Shown here piece by piece: positions 1 through 8,911 of a DNA stretch of 45,669 nt. Each line of letters opens with the position of its first letter. Positions within the stretch are counted from its first letter, which is position 1. Below the pieces are notes generated by a model. That model ran no database searches. It was not told the origin of the DNA and saw nothing but the letters and a program-made list of their open reading frames with translations. The stretch covers positions 1 to 45,669 of the forward strand of contig SCRO01000047.1 of the NCBI GenBank assembly GCA_004298505.1, written 5' to 3'. Both the position numbers and the translations under genes were made by a program. This DNA comes from Rhodanobacter sp. GTDB taxonomy: Bacteria; Pseudomonadota; Gammaproteobacteria; Xanthomonadales; Rhodanobacteraceae.

Positions 1-218
1 CGCTTGACCTGGTGCGTCTTCAGCAGCGGACCCATGCCGAAATCGTCGACGCCGGCGTTGTTGCCCACGATGGTCAGCCCTTGGGTGCCGGCCTTCAATA
101 GAGCGCCAATGAGGTTTTCGGGAATGCCGCACAGGCCGAACCCGCCAGCGGCGATCGTCATGTCGTCGAACAACAGGCCGGCGAGGGCCTCGGTCGCGCT
201 CGGATATACCTTGTTCAT
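1..218 (-). CDS. CoA-transferase subunit A, N-terminal part (runs off window)
   Basis: The N-terminal 72 residues of a 3-oxoacid (succinyl-CoA:acetoacetate type) CoA-transferase subunit A read from the ATG at 218 toward the left edge. They contain the glycine-rich stretch IAAGGFGLCGIPENLI followed by LTIVGNNAGVDDFGMGPLL, both typical of the alpha subunit of this family. The family moves CoA between succinate or acetate and acetoacetate in ketone-body and butanoate metabolism. An AGGAAGG ribosome binding site lies about 8 nt before the ATG. The rest of the gene and any subunit B gene lie outside the window, so the exact substrate cannot be told. Confidence 0.85.
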   Translation of the reverse strand, partial: MNKVYPSATEALAGLLFDDMTIAAGGFGLCGIPENLIGALLKAGTQGLTIVGNNAGVDDFGMGPLLKTHQVK

Positions 219-379
219 TGCAATGCCTTCCTGCTACGGGGAATCGGTGGACAAGGATACGACGGATTGGCCTTCGCTGGCCTCGTACCAAGGTCGCATG
301 GTCGGCTTTCACTCCGAAATGACGGGGAGCTCTGGCTATACTCGCGCCGTTGTCCTCGTTGTCCTTACGTAGGTGTCGC

Positions 380-1426
380 ATGAAGTTTCCACACCTGTTG
401 CTCGCGTCAGCCCTCGCCGGAGTCGCCAGCACGAGTCACGCCGCCGTCTCTCCCGTGCTGGTGATCCATGGCGGTGCCGGGGTGATCAGGCATGACATGA
501 CGCCGGTGCGGGAAACGGCGATCCGCCTGGCGATGACCCGGGCGCTGCAGCGTGGTCATGCCGAGCTCGTGGCCGGCAAGTCGGCGGTCGATGCCGTGAC
601 GGCGGCGATTGTCGTGCTGGAAGACGATTCGAACTTCAATGCCGGCACGGGTGCGGTATTCACCCATGACGGCAAAAATGAGCTGGATGCCGCGATCATG
701 GATGGCAACACACTGAATGCAGGCTCGGTGGCCGGCGTGGAACATGTGAAGAATCCGATCGTGCTGGCGCGCGCGGTGATGGAGAAAACCCCGTACGTGA
801 TGCTTTCTGGCATGGGGGCCGAAGCGTTTGCCAGGGAACAGGGCATCGAGCTGGTCGATCCCTCGTACTTTCGCACCGAGCAACGCTGGCAGCAACTGCA
901 GAAGGCGCTGAAGGAGGATGCGGCCAAACGGCCGCATGCGGACGAGGAGACAGCCAAACACTTCGGCACGGTCGGCGCGGTGGCGCTGGATGCGCAGGGC
1001 CACCTCGCCGCCGGTACCTCGACCGGCGGCATGAACGACAAGCGCTGGGGTCGCATCGGCGACTCGCCGGTGATCGGCGCCGGTACCTATGCCAATTCCG
1101 GCTGCGCGGTCTCGGGCACCGGTTGGGGCGAGTTCTACCTACGCACCGTGGCGGCGTACGAGATCTGCATGAAGGTGACCCAGATGCGCGTGCCGCTCAA
1201 GCGTGCCACCGCCGACGTGATCAACCAGGAGATTCCGTCGCTGGGCGGCGACGGTGGTGCGATCGCACTGGATGCACAAGGCCAGATCTCGATCCCGTTC
1301 AATACCGACGGCATGTACCGCGGCTGGATCGGTGCCGACGGCGTGCCGCACGTGGCGATCTACGGCGGCGAGGATGATGGCACCGCAGAGCTGCCGGAAC
1401 CGGTGCCGGCGGATAGTACCGAGTAG
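380..1426 (+). CDS. Exported isoaspartyl peptidase / type III L-asparaginase (Ntn hydrolase)
   Basis: A 348-residue protein of the plant-type asparaginase (T2) family, which hydrolyses isoaspartyl dipeptides and L-asparagine after self-cleavage into two chains. An N-terminal signal peptide (hydrophobic run ending in STSHA) indicates export to the periplasm. The mature part starts with PVLVIHGGAGVI, has the NAGTGAVFT segment, and carries the cleavage and nucleophile site HFGTVGAVALD, whose Thr near residue 197 would become the new N-terminus. Further on are AGTSTGGM and GTGWGE, also family motifs. The ATG at 380 is chosen over a TTG at 350 because it is preceded by AGGTG and begins a good signal peptide. 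It is divergent from the CoA-transferase gene. Confidence 0.9.
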   Translation: MKFPHLLLASALAGVASTSHAAVSPVLVIHGGAGVIRHDMTPVRETAIRLAMTRALQRGHAELVAGKSAVDAVTAAIVVLEDDSNFNAGTGAVFTHDGKNELDAAIMDGNTLNAGSVAGVEHVKNPIVLARAVMEKTPYVMLSGMGAEAFAREQGIELVDPSYFRTEQRWQQLQKALKEDAAKRPHADEETAKHFGTVGAVALDAQGHLAAGTSTGGMNDKRWGRIGDSPVIGAGTYANSGCAVSGTGWGEFYLRTVAAYEICMKVTQMRVPLKRATADVINQEIPSLGGDGGAIALDAQGQISIPFNTDGMYRGWIGADGVPHVAIYGGEDDGTAELPEPVPADSTE

Positions 1427-1443
1427 CCCTGACGATCCCTGCG

Positions 1444-1507
1444 CCGTAGGGCGGGCACTGCCCGCCGCTTCGACTTTACGAGCTGGCGGGCCATGCCCGC
1501 CCTACGG
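1444..1507. repeat. REP-like double palindrome
   Basis: CCGTAGGGCGGGC at 1444-1456 is mirrored by GCCCGCCCTACGG at 1495-1507. The left arm is itself a palindrome with core GGCGGGCACTGCCCGCC. The same core recurs at 5344-5366 and twice at 8912-8969, always between genes. This is the layout of REP/BIME elements. It lies between the peptidase gene and the convergent regA gene and may also act as a bidirectional terminator-like hairpin. Confidence 0.75.
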
Positions 1508-1584
1508 GATCTTGTGCGATTGCGCAGGCGTCAGCTCGCCGCTGATACCCGGACGGCTGCCATTGGCGCAGGGCGAGGTGCGGT

Positions 1585-2172
1585 TCAGTCGTCCAGGTCG
1601 GGTCGTTCGCGTACCGGGTGCTTGCTCAGCTTGCGCTGCAGCGTGCGCCGGTGCATGCCGAGGCGGCGCGCGGTTTCGGAGATGTTGCCGTCGCACTCGG
1701 TCAATACGCGCTGGATGTGTTCCCACTCCAGTCGGCGCAAGGCCAGCGGCTGCTCCGGTGCGTCTGGTGGCTCGCCGTCGTCCGGCACGCCGTTGTCGCC
1801 ATCGAGCAGTGCGCGCACCACGGCATCGGCATCGACCGGCTTGGCCAGGTAATCGTGGGCACCGCGCTTGATCGCCTCCACCGCGGTGGCGATCGAGGCG
1901 TAACCGGTGAGCAGCAACACGCGCAGGTCCGGCACCAGGGTATGCAGCTCGGGGATCAGGCGCAGGCCGTTCTCCTCACCCAGCTTCAGATCCAGCACGC
2001 AGTAGCGTGGACGATGCCGGCGGGTCAGTGCACGCGCCTCGTCGAAGTTGCTCGCGGTGATGACCTCGAAGCCGCGCGAACCGAGCGCGCGTGCCAGCAC
2101 ACGCAAAAAAGTGGGGTCGTCGTCGACCAGCAACAGCGGACGAGCTGTGGAGAGAGGGGTGGTGTCGGTCAT
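1585..2172 (-). CDS. regA: RegA/PrrA/ActR-family redox response regulator
   Basis: A 195-residue response regulator. The receiver domain spans about residues 14-130: the acidic pair VDDD, the phospho-acceptor Asp in VLDLKLGEENGL, the Thr in LLTGYAS and the Lys in YLAKP are all present. A short linker leads to a Fis-type helix-turn-helix at the C-terminus (ISETARRLGMHRRTLQRKLS), nearly the fixed signature of RegA/PrrA proteins. The start at 2172 has a GAGGAAA ribosome binding site; an upstream extension has none. It follows regB on the same strand after about 124 bp. In relatives this pair controls respiration and carbon or nitrogen metabolism in response to the quinone pool; the targets here are unknown. 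Confidence 0.9.
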   Translation of the reverse strand: MTDTTPLSTARPLLLVDDDPTFLRVLARALGSRGFEVITASNFDEARALTRRHRPRYCVLDLKLGEENGLRLIPELHTLVPDLRVLLLTGYASIATAVEAIKRGAHDYLAKPVDADAVVRALLDGDNGVPDDGEPPDAPEQPLALRRLEWEHIQRVLTECDGNISETARRLGMHRRTLQRKLSKHPVRERPDLDD

Positions 2173-2296
2173 CAGCGGTGTTTCCTCGATCGATATCGTG
2201 AAGCATTGTTGCCGCAAGCGCCAATGCTTGCACGTCGCGCCACCAGGAGCGTGGGCGGTAGAAAGTTTGGATAGCATCATCGCAGCCCAAAGATTT

Positions 2297-3589
2297 CTAC
2301 CGCCCACGCGCCGAGGGTTCGGCGATCATGGCTAACGGCACGCGCAGGCACACTTCGGCGCCATGTTCCGCATTGCGTGCCACCAGTTCACCGTCCAGTC
2401 GCTCCGCAGTGGCTTCAGCCAAGGCCAGCCCGATACCCAGCCCGGTCTGCTTTTGCGAGTAACCGAGCGCCGCAAGCTCGTCGATGGCGCCGAAGCCCGG
2501 GCCGTGGTCGCCGACCTGCAGCTCCAGCCAGACGCCGTCCCGCGACACACGCAGGCTAACCGCGCACGAGTCACGGCTGGCCGAGGCATCGGCTGCGTTG
2601 TTGAGCAGGTTGAGCAGGGCGTGACGTAACCCCGGCGGCGTGCGCAGCACCGTGTGCGCGACGGCGTCGTCCAGGTCCAGGCTGAGCTCTGCTTCAGGCC
2701 GCAGCAACTGGAAACGCTCCAGGCAGCCATGGATGAACTTTGCCACGCTGACCCGCTCCGATTCTTGCGACAGTTGCGCCTTGCCGAAGGCGACCATCTC
2801 GCGCAGGATCGTACGGCAGCGATCGACCTGGCCCTCAAGCAGCTCCAGATCATCGGTGAGCGCGGCATCGTCGGCGCGCTCGCGGCGCAGTTCGGGCAAC
2901 AGCGTGCGCATGGTCGACAGCGGCGTGTTGAGCTCGTGCGCGGCACCGGCCGCCTGGGTGGCGATCGCCAGAATGCCTTCGTCGCGCAATGCCCGTTCGC
3001 GCACCCGCTGCACCTCTCGTTGCTGCAGGCGCAATGCCCGCGCCAGCCGATTGATGAAGAAGCCCAGCAGCAAGGCGGTGATCACGAAGTTCACGGCCAT
3101 GCCATCCACGTGCAGCGCAAAACCCCCGTCGCCGAATGTCGGCATCGGCAGCGGCACGTACCAGACCAGCAACAACAGGTAGGCCCATGCGGCCAGCAGC
3201 GAAACTGCCAGCAGCGCACGTACCGACAGCGCCGCGGCGCTGAGCGCGATCGGCACCAGCAGCAAGGTGATGAACGGGTTGCTTGCGCCACCGGTGAAAT
3301 ACAGCAGGTAGCCGAGCACCACGGTGTCCACGGTGATGTGCCCGATGGTCTCCCATTCGCGCATCGGCCACGACTGGCCCAGCCGCCACGCGGCGAACAC
3401 CGCAAACACCGCAAGCAGGCCGATGCCCAGCAGCAACGGCAGCAGCGGAATCGCCAGGTGCATCCACCAGGCGCATACGAGCACGGCCATGCTCTGCCCG
3501 GCAATCGCGCACAGGCGCAGCCAGGCCAGGGTGCGGGTCAACGCGAACGGGCCGATATGGGAACGTGGCTTTTTGCGGCGATGGGGCAT
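2297..3589 (-). CDS. regB: RegB/PrrB-family redox sensor histidine kinase
   Basis: A 430-residue membrane histidine kinase. About six transmembrane segments fill residues 20-190. The quinone-binding motif of RegB proteins, GGASNPF, sits between two of them. The H-box AAGAAHELNTPLSTM carries the phosphorylated His, and the dimerization region has the conserved redox Cys in VDRCRTILREM. The ATPase domain follows with the N box (NLLNNAADAS), GDHGPGFG and GIGLALAEATAERL. It would phosphorylate RegA, encoded next. The ATG at 3589 is used; a GTG at 3607 is a possible longer start. No haem-copper oxidase or SenC gene is nearby, unlike many regBA loci. Confidence 0.9.
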   Translation of the reverse strand: MPHRRKKPRSHIGPFALTRTLAWLRLCAIAGQSMAVLVCAWWMHLAIPLLPLLLGIGLLAVFAVFAAWRLGQSWPMREWETIGHITVDTVVLGYLLYFTGGASNPFITLLLVPIALSAAALSVRALLAVSLLAAWAYLLLLVWYVPLPMPTFGDGGFALHVDGMAVNFVITALLLGFFINRLARALRLQQREVQRVRERALRDEGILAIATQAAGAAHELNTPLSTMRTLLPELRRERADDAALTDDLELLEGQVDRCRTILREMVAFGKAQLSQESERVSVAKFIHGCLERFQLLRPEAELSLDLDDAVAHTVLRTPPGLRHALLNLLNNAADASASRDSCAVSLRVSRDGVWLELQVGDHGPGFGAIDELAALGYSQKQTGLGIGLALAEATAERLDGELVARNAEHGAEVCLRVPLAMIAEPSARGR

Positions 3590-3604
3590 GGTGGGTCGGC
3601 AGCA

Positions 3605-3630
3605 CACGACCCGCGTTCATGCGGGCCGTG
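3605..3630. terminator. Hairpin between the POT transporter and regB
   Basis: CACGACCCGC and GCGGGCCGTG form 10-nt arms with one mismatch and a 6-nt loop. It sits 16 bp after the stop of the peptide transporter gene and just before the regB start, with no U tract. It is probably a weak terminator or attenuator separating the two genes. Confidence 0.4.
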
Positions 3631-3645
3631 CCGGTGATGCGTCGT

Positions 3646-5205
3646 TTATTGTTCCGAACCGATCGTTGGCAGCGGGACGTCGGTGGCGCGATTGTGTGAC
3701 TGATGCTCGCTCGACAGCTTCCTCATCAACGGCAGCACCGCAAGCGCGATCAGGGTGCAGATGATGCCGGCCACACCCAGCCAGAAGAACAGGTTGGTAT
3801 AGATCGGCATGGTCTTGAGCGGGTCGGTCACGTCCTGCGGCACGCTGGCGTAGTTGGCCACGATACCGCCCAGGTATTGGGAAATACCGGAAGCCACAAA
3901 ATAGGCACCCATCATGAAGCCGCCCATGCGCGCGGGCACGTAACGGGCAATCATCGCCAGCCCCAGGCCGCTGACCAGCAGTTCGCCCAGCGACGAGGAG
4001 CCGTAGCCCCAGACCATGATCCACGAGGTGGTCTTGCCCGGCTGTGTGGTGAAATGCGCGGCCGCGCTGTAGATGAAGAAACCCAGCGCGACGGCGGCGA
4101 AGCCCAGCGCGAATTTGGTGGCAATCGAGAAGTCCTTGCCGCTCTTGCCGGCGCGCGTGTAGAGAAACGCCAGGATCGGGCTCAACAACATGATCCAGAT
4201 CGGATTGAACGACTGGAACTGCGCCGGCTTCCAGTTCCACAGGTGCAGTCCGAACACGTCGAAGCTCGGGTCGACATTGCGCAGCGCGAACAGGTTCAGC
4301 GAGGTCGACATCTGCTGGTAGAAGATGAAGAAGAAGATGGTCTGGATGGTCAGCACCAGCGCGGCGATCAGCCCGGCCCGCTCGCTCTTTTCGCTGGCCC
4401 TGATCAGGTGGATGAAGATGCCCAGCACCACGATGCCGGCGATGATCACGAACGCGCGCGCCAGACCTTCGTATTGCAGCACCGCGGCCGATCCGCCCAC
4501 CGCCAGCACGCCCGCGCCAAGTACGGCCAGCAGCCGGCCCTTGTGCACCGGCAGTTCGTCCGCAGCGGAGCCGACGTGGCGCATGGACGCGCGCAGCAAC
4601 GAGTAAATGATCAGCCCCACAATCAGGCCCACGCAGCAGATGCCAAAGGCGGCGTGCCAACCCAGTTCATGCCCCCAGGTGTCGTTGACGTAATCCTTGA
4701 TCCACGGCGTCAGCAACATCGAAAAGGTCGAGCCGATATTCACCGCCATATAGTAGATGGTAAAGGCGCTGTCGATGCGCGAATCGTCGCCCTCGTAGAT
4801 CTTGCGCACCAGGTTGCCGGCATTCGCCTTGAACAAGCCGTTACCGACCACGATCACGCCCAGCGCGCCGAACAGCGCCCAGGTGTTTTCGGTGGGTACA
4901 GTCATCAGCGCATAGCCCAACGAGAGGATGGCGGCACCCAGCAGCATGGTGCGCCGGGTTCCGAGTACCTTGTCTCCGATCCAACCGCCGATCGCCGGCG
5001 CCACGTAGATCAAGGCGGCGGCCGCGCTCCAGGTCAGGTTGGCGCGATCGTCGGCAAAGCCCAGCCGCTGCACCATGTAATAAATGATGAGGGCCTGCAT
5101 GCCGTAGTAGCCGAAACGCTCCCACAGCTCGATCATGAAGACCGTGGTGAACGCGCGTGTCTGCGACACCGGTGGATTCTGCATTGCCATATGTTTTCCG
5201 TGCAT
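3646..5205 (-). CDS. POT/PTR-family proton:peptide symporter
   Basis: A 519-residue inner-membrane protein with 12 or more hydrophobic helices. The N-terminal ELWERFGYYG is the ExxERFxYYG proton-coupling signature of the proton-dependent oligopeptide transporter family. APAIGGWIGDKVLGTRR matches the PTR2 motif in helices 2-3, and FFIFYQQMSTSLNLFA is the typical second-half motif. It would import di- and tripeptides driven by the proton gradient. The first ATG (5205) is reported; ATGs at 5190 and 5184 are alternatives, and none has a strong ribosome binding site. Confidence 0.9.
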   Translation of the reverse strand: MHGKHMAMQNPPVSQTRAFTTVFMIELWERFGYYGMQALIIYYMVQRLGFADDRANLTWSAAAALIYVAPAIGGWIGDKVLGTRRTMLLGAAILSLGYALMTVPTENTWALFGALGVIVVGNGLFKANAGNLVRKIYEGDDSRIDSAFTIYYMAVNIGSTFSMLLTPWIKDYVNDTWGHELGWHAAFGICCVGLIVGLIIYSLLRASMRHVGSAADELPVHKGRLLAVLGAGVLAVGGSAAVLQYEGLARAFVIIAGIVVLGIFIHLIRASEKSERAGLIAALVLTIQTIFFFIFYQQMSTSLNLFALRNVDPSFDVFGLHLWNWKPAQFQSFNPIWIMLLSPILAFLYTRAGKSGKDFSIATKFALGFAAVALGFFIYSAAAHFTTQPGKTTSWIMVWGYGSSSLGELLVSGLGLAMIARYVPARMGGFMMGAYFVASGISQYLGGIVANYASVPQDVTDPLKTMPIYTNLFFWLGVAGIICTLIALAVLPLMRKLSSEHQSHNRATDVPLPTIGSEQ

Positions 5206-5572
5206 GGTTCAAACCGTGGCGACGTGCGGACACGCGCCGACGCAGAAGGATCCTGAATGGATCACAGCCGGGCAAGCGTAACCTATCCATTAGTCGCGCG
5301 TAGCTGCACTGCGGCATGACAAACGCGAGGGCGCATGCTGTGAGCCGGCGGGCACTGCCCGCCGGCCTTTGCTGTGATGAGTTCGGCGCCACTCAGGTGG
5401 TTCGACCCAGGCAGCCGTCGGCAGCGAGCCTTGTGGCATCATGGCGTACCCGCTTTTCGCGCCGGGATCGGAACTCTACCCTTTATGTCAAACGCCATGC
5501 TGTCGTCATTGGGTCGTGTCCGCCTCCACGCCGAATCGCCGTCGTCCGCGACGGCCTGAGCGAGGCTGCACC
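5206..5572. other. Intergenic region between divergent genes
   Basis: This 367-bp gap separates the leftward peptide transporter gene from the rightward dgkA. Apart from the REP-like palindrome at 5344-5366 I see no convincing coding sequence; open frames here lack family features. It must hold the promoters of both flanking genes, but I could not identify clear -35/-10 boxes. Confidence 0.5.
5344..5366. repeat. REP-like palindrome (single unit)
   Basis: GCCGGCGGGCA followed by the mirrored TGCCCGCCGGC makes an almost perfect hairpin with the same GGCGGGCACTGCCCGCC core as the other REP-like units in this window. Lone units of this type are usual REP behaviour. Confidence 0.65.
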
Positions 5573-5944
5573 ATGCCAGCCGAGGGTTTTCGCGGTCCGA
5601 AGCAGCTGTGGAATGCGTTCCGCTGGTCGATGAAGGGGTTTCGCGCCGCATGGCGGCACGAGGCGTCGTTCCGGCTGGAAGCCAGCCTGGTGCTTGTGCT
5701 GGTGCCGATCGGGCTGTGGTTGGGGCAGGGCGGGCTGGAGAAATTTGCCTTGATCCTGGTGCCGTTGCTGGTGCTCTCGGCCGAGTTGTTCAATTCGGCG
5801 ATCGAGGCGGTGGTGGACAAGGTCAGCCCGGAGTTCAACGAGCTGGCCGGTCGCGCCAAGGACATGGGCTCGGCCGCGGTGTTCGTGCTGCTGGTATTGG
5901 TTGCGCTGAGCTGGGGCTTGATCCTGCTGCCGCGCTGGTTGTAA
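5573..5944 (+). CDS. dgkA: Diacylglycerol kinase (prokaryotic DgkA type)
   Basis: A 123-residue membrane kinase that phosphorylates diacylglycerol with ATP, recycling the lipid left by osmoregulated glucan or lipopolysaccharide modification. It has an amphipathic N-terminus and three transmembrane helices. The family residues are visible: the Glu in ASFRLEA near residue 34 and the active-site stretch AELFNSAIEAVVDKVSPE. Its length equals that of E. coli DgkA. The ATG at 5573 is preceded by GAGG; longer upstream reading lacks family similarity. Confidence 0.93.
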   Translation: MPAEGFRGPKQLWNAFRWSMKGFRAAWRHEASFRLEASLVLVLVPIGLWLGQGGLEKFALILVPLLVLSAELFNSAIEAVVDKVSPEFNELAGRAKDMGSAAVFVLLVLVALSWGLILLPRWL

Positions 5945-6041
5945 GCCCGGTGCGGCAGGGCGCGTGGGGCCGGCGGCGAGATGATTGCGTTACCGCAGTT
6001 TGGATGCTGCAATGCACACCTGTCCGCTGAGGAGCGACTCC

Positions 6042-6662
6042 ATGAAAATCGCGCGTACGCTGGTGACCTTGCTGCTGGTCGTGATGCTGTCCGGTTGCGG
6101 CTACAACGCGATGCAGCGCCAGGACGAGGCGGTCAAGGCGGCCTGGTCCGAGGTGCTGAACCAGTACCAGCGCCGTGCCGACCTGGTGCCGAACCTGGTG
6201 AATACGGTCAAGGGCTATGCCCAGCACGAGGAAAAGGTGTTTGTCGAGGTGACCAACGCGCGCGCCAAGGTAGGCAGCCTGCAGGTCAATGCCGACACGC
6301 TCAACGATCCTGCGAAGCTCCAGCAGTTCCAGGCCGCGCAGGGCGCGCTGGGTAGCGCGCTGTCGCGGCTGATGGTGGTCAGCGAGAACTATCCGCAACT
6401 GAAGGCCGACGGCCTGTTCCAGAACCTGCAGGCGCAGCTCGAAGGCACCGAGAATCGGGTCACGGTGGCGCGCAACCGCTATGTGCAGGCGGTGCAAGAA
6501 TACAACGCGATGATCCGCACCTTCCCGAACAACCTGACCGCGAAGATGTTCGGCTATCACGTCAAGCCGAATTTCAGCGTGAACAACGAGAAGGCGATTT
6601 CCACCGCGCCGACCGTGGATTTTGGCACCAACGTGCCGGCGCCGGCTGCCTCGGCGCACTGA
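6042..6662 (+). CDS. lemA: LemA family lipoprotein
   Basis: A 206-residue LemA protein. The signal peptide ends in the lipobox LSGC (Cys near residue 20), so the product is probably a lipoprotein; in LemA proteins the N-terminal helix faces the periplasm. The conserved block WSEVLNQYQRRADLVPNLVNTVKGYA and the later ENRVTVARNRYVQAVQEYN are family hallmarks. A GAGGAG ribosome binding site precedes the ATG at 6042. The next reading frame begins 1 bp after the stop and encodes TPM-domain sequence, the usual LemA partner, here broken. The molecular function of LemA is not established. Confidence 0.92.
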   Translation: MKIARTLVTLLLVVMLSGCGYNAMQRQDEAVKAAWSEVLNQYQRRADLVPNLVNTVKGYAQHEEKVFVEVTNARAKVGSLQVNADTLNDPAKLQQFQAAQGALGSALSRLMVVSENYPQLKADGLFQNLQAQLEGTENRVTVARNRYVQAVQEYNAMIRTFPNNLTAKMFGYHVKPNFSVNNEKAISTAPTVDFGTNVPAPAASAH

Positions 6663-6663
6663 G

Positions 6664-7722
6664 ATGATCCGTCGCTTGCTGCCGCTGTTGGCGACGCTGC
6701 TGCTGTTGCCGGTGCTGCTGCACGCGGCTGCCGCGGCACCGAAACTGGCGCGGCACGTCACCGACCGCACCGGCACGCTCTCCGCGCAATAAATCGACCA
6801 GCTCGATGCGCAGCTGGTGGCGCTGGAGCAGACCAAGGGCGCGCAGTTGGTGGTACTGATGGTGGGCAGCACCGGCGCAGAGCCGATCGAGCAGTATTCA
6901 CTGGCGGTTGCCGAGGCGAACAAGGTCGGCCGCAAGGGCACCGACGATGGCGTACTGCTGCTGATCGCCAAGCATGACCGTGCGGTGCGCATCGAGGTGG
7001 GTTACGGGCTGGAAGGCGCGATCCCCGATGCGGCCAATGCGCGCATCATCCGCGAATACATCGCGCCGAAATTCCGTACCGGCGACTATTACGGCGGCAT
7101 CCGCGATGCGGTCGGCGCGCTGCGCCAGTTGATCAATGGCGAGCCGTTGCCGCCGCCGGTGCGGGGCGCACCGCACGAGCAGCACGGGCCGGGGTTGCAG
7201 GGCGTATTCATCATCGCGCTGTTCGCGGCGATCTTCCTGCGCGGCGTGCTCGGTCGCACGCATGCGCTGGTGCGCGCAGCGGTGGGCGGCGCAATCATCG
7301 GCGGCCTGCTGTGGCTGCTGGTGTCGGCTGGCATCGGGCTGCTCGGTGCGGTGATCGGTGGCGTGTTCATGCTGTTGCCGGGAGGCGCGGTGCTGGGCGG
7401 ACTTGATGCCGCCGGGCGCGCGCGCCAGGTGTTCAGTCAGTTGCGTGTTTGGAATACCGAGCACAACAGCGGGGTGTTGCTGTACGTGCTGCTCGCCGAG
7501 CATCGCATCGAGATCGTCGTTGACCGTGGCATCGCCGCGCGGGTAGCGCCGGGCGAATGGGACGCGATTTGCGCGCGCATGCGCGACAGTTATACGCGCG
7601 GCCAGTGGCGTGAGGGCAGCCTTGCCGGGATTGCCGCCGCGCATGCCGTATTGCTGAAGCACTTTCCCGGCAACGACAAGGCCGATCCGGACGAGTTGCC
7701 GGATCGGCCAGTGTTGCTGTAG
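6664..7722 (+). pseudogene. TPM-domain (YgcG-like) gene: nonsense codon plus apparent fusion of two TPM genes
   Basis: Starting 1 bp after lemA, ATG 6664 opens a signal peptide and the beginning of a TPM domain, but codon 43 is TAA (6790-6792). The reading continues in the same frame to 7722. The context SAQ-stop-IDQLDAQLVALE suggests CAA became TAA. Beyond it are a full TPM domain (KGAQLVVLMVG, GLEGAIPDA, YIAPKF, GDYYGGI), a hydrophobic region (about 7200-7400), and a second TPM-like half starting at RARQVFSQLRVWNTEHNSGVLL. In relatives lemA is followed by two separate TPM genes. Here the Gly-rich tail of the first and the N-terminus of the second seem deleted, fusing them. A GTG at 6817 could restart translation but lacks a ribosome binding site and a signal peptide. 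Confidence 0.75.
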
Positions 7723-7740
7723 CAGCGTCTGAGGCTCGCC

Positions 7741-7857
7741 TCAGCCGCCCAGGGACTTCGTCAGGAAAGCCTGCATCTGCTGCTGCAGGTCAGTGCGGTC
7801 TGCTTCGGTGTAGAAGCCGTGGCCTTCCTTCGGTTTGACCAGCAAATGACGAGTCAT
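7741..7857 (-). pseudogene. C-terminal remnant of an S9 family (prolyl oligopeptidase-like) peptidase
   Basis: The leftward frame ends with [19 protein letters not shown] and a helix ending in a stop at 7741. The segment KPKEGHGF contains the catalytic-triad His and its surroundings as in S9 peptidases (acylaminoacyl and dipeptidyl peptidases), which end about 30 residues later, as here. The frame upstream of 7857 loses all similarity and runs into the lgt promoter region, so the other roughly 600 residues are gone. It could still make a 38-residue peptide from the ATG at 7857, but a decayed gene is more likely. Confidence 0.65.
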
Positions 7858-8022
7858 CGATTCCCCGATTGCGCGGCGGGCCCGTTGCGTCCCTGGGTTT
7901 CCGGCACGGCCCGCGCGCGCTGGAGATTCTTCTGGCCCACGCAAGCCGTGCAAAACGCGCCAACCCCCCGGTGTTCGCCGCGTACCGCTACACTTGGGCT
8001 TTGCCTGATCAGCGTCGTGCGC

Positions 8023-8904
8023 ATGTCGCAGCCTTTCATTGTCCAATTCGATCCGGTCGCCTTTCACCTTGGCCCGGTCCAGGTGCACTGGTACGGCCTG
8101 ATGTACCTGCTGGGGTTCTTCTTCGTCGCGGTGCTCGGCGAGTACCGGCGTCGGCGCGGCCGTTTGCCGGTGAGTCGCGACACGTTGGGCGACCTGCTGT
8201 TCTACGGCATGCTCGGCGTGATCGTGGGCGGCCGCATCTGGTACATGCTGTTCTATTACGAGGGCGGGCCGCGCTGGATCTGGACCGATCCGCTGGCGCT
8301 GTTCAAGGTGTGGGATGGCGGCATGAGTTTCCATGGCGGCCTGCTCGGCGTGCTGGCCGCAGGCTGGTGGTGGTCGCGCCGGCAGGCGCTGCATTTCTTC
8401 GACACGGTCGACTTCGTGGCGCCGCTGGTGCCGATCGGGCTGGGCCTGGGTCGGCTCGGCAACTTCATCAACGGCGAGCTGTGGGGCAAGCCCGCGCACT
8501 TGCCGTGGGCGATGATCTTTCCCGGCGCCCGCGGCGAAGACGTGGCGTGGGTTGCGACGCATCCCGCCTGGTTGCCAACGATGCAACAGTTCGGCGGCCT
8601 GCCACGCAACCCGTCGCAGCTGTACGAGCTTGGCCTGGAAGGGCTGGTGATGTTCGTGGTGCTATGGCTGGTGTCGCTGAAACCGCGGCCGCGCTACCTG
8701 GTGTCGGGCCTGTTCGCGCTGCTGTATGGCGTGTTCCGCTTCGCGGTGGAGTTCGTGCGCGTGCCCGATCCGCAGCTTGGCTACCTGTTCGGCACCTCAT
8801 GGGTAACGATGGGCCAGATGCAGTCGCTGCCGCTGATCGTGATCGGCGTGGTGCTGATCGCGATGTCGCGGCGCGCGCCCACGCTGCCGCTGGCCAGCGC
8901 CTGA
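8023..8904 (+). CDS. lgt: Prolipoprotein diacylglyceryl transferase
   Basis: A 293-residue inner-membrane enzyme that transfers diacylglycerol from phosphatidylglycerol to the lipobox cysteine of prolipoproteins, the first step of lipoprotein maturation. It has about seven hydrophobic helices, an N-terminal [12 protein letters not shown], the essential SFHGGLLG motif, and the Lgt signature [23 protein letters not shown] and [10 protein letters not shown] are also conserved. The ATG at 8023 matches the family N-terminus; no good ribosome binding site is visible. The usual neighbour thyA is absent; a REP-like cluster and convergent pilC follow. Confidence 0.95.
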   Translation: MSQPFIVQFDPVAFHLGPVQVHWYGLMYLLGFFFVAVLGEYRRRRGRLPVSRDTLGDLLFYGMLGVIVGGRIWYMLFYYEGGPRWIWTDPLALFKVWDGGMSFHGGLLGVLAAGWWWSRRQALHFFDTVDFVAPLVPIGLGLGRLGNFINGELWGKPAHLPWAMIFPGARGEDVAWVATHPAWLPTMQQFGGLPRNPSQLYELGLEGLVMFVVLWLVSLKPRPRYLVSGLFALLYGVFRFAVEFVRVPDPQLGYLFGTSWVTMGQMQSLPLIVIGVVLIAMSRRAPTLPLASA

Positions 8905-8911
8905 TCCCCAG

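Noticed and set aside
407-1003. Long open frame antisense to the isoaspartyl peptidase
   Set aside because: It is a GC-rich shadow of the real gene with His/Arg-rich composition and no family features.
3703-5256. 517-codon open frame antisense to the peptide transporter
   Set aside because: Composition is Gln/His/Arg/Asp-rich low-complexity, as expected for the reverse strand of a membrane protein gene; the transporter is unmistakable.
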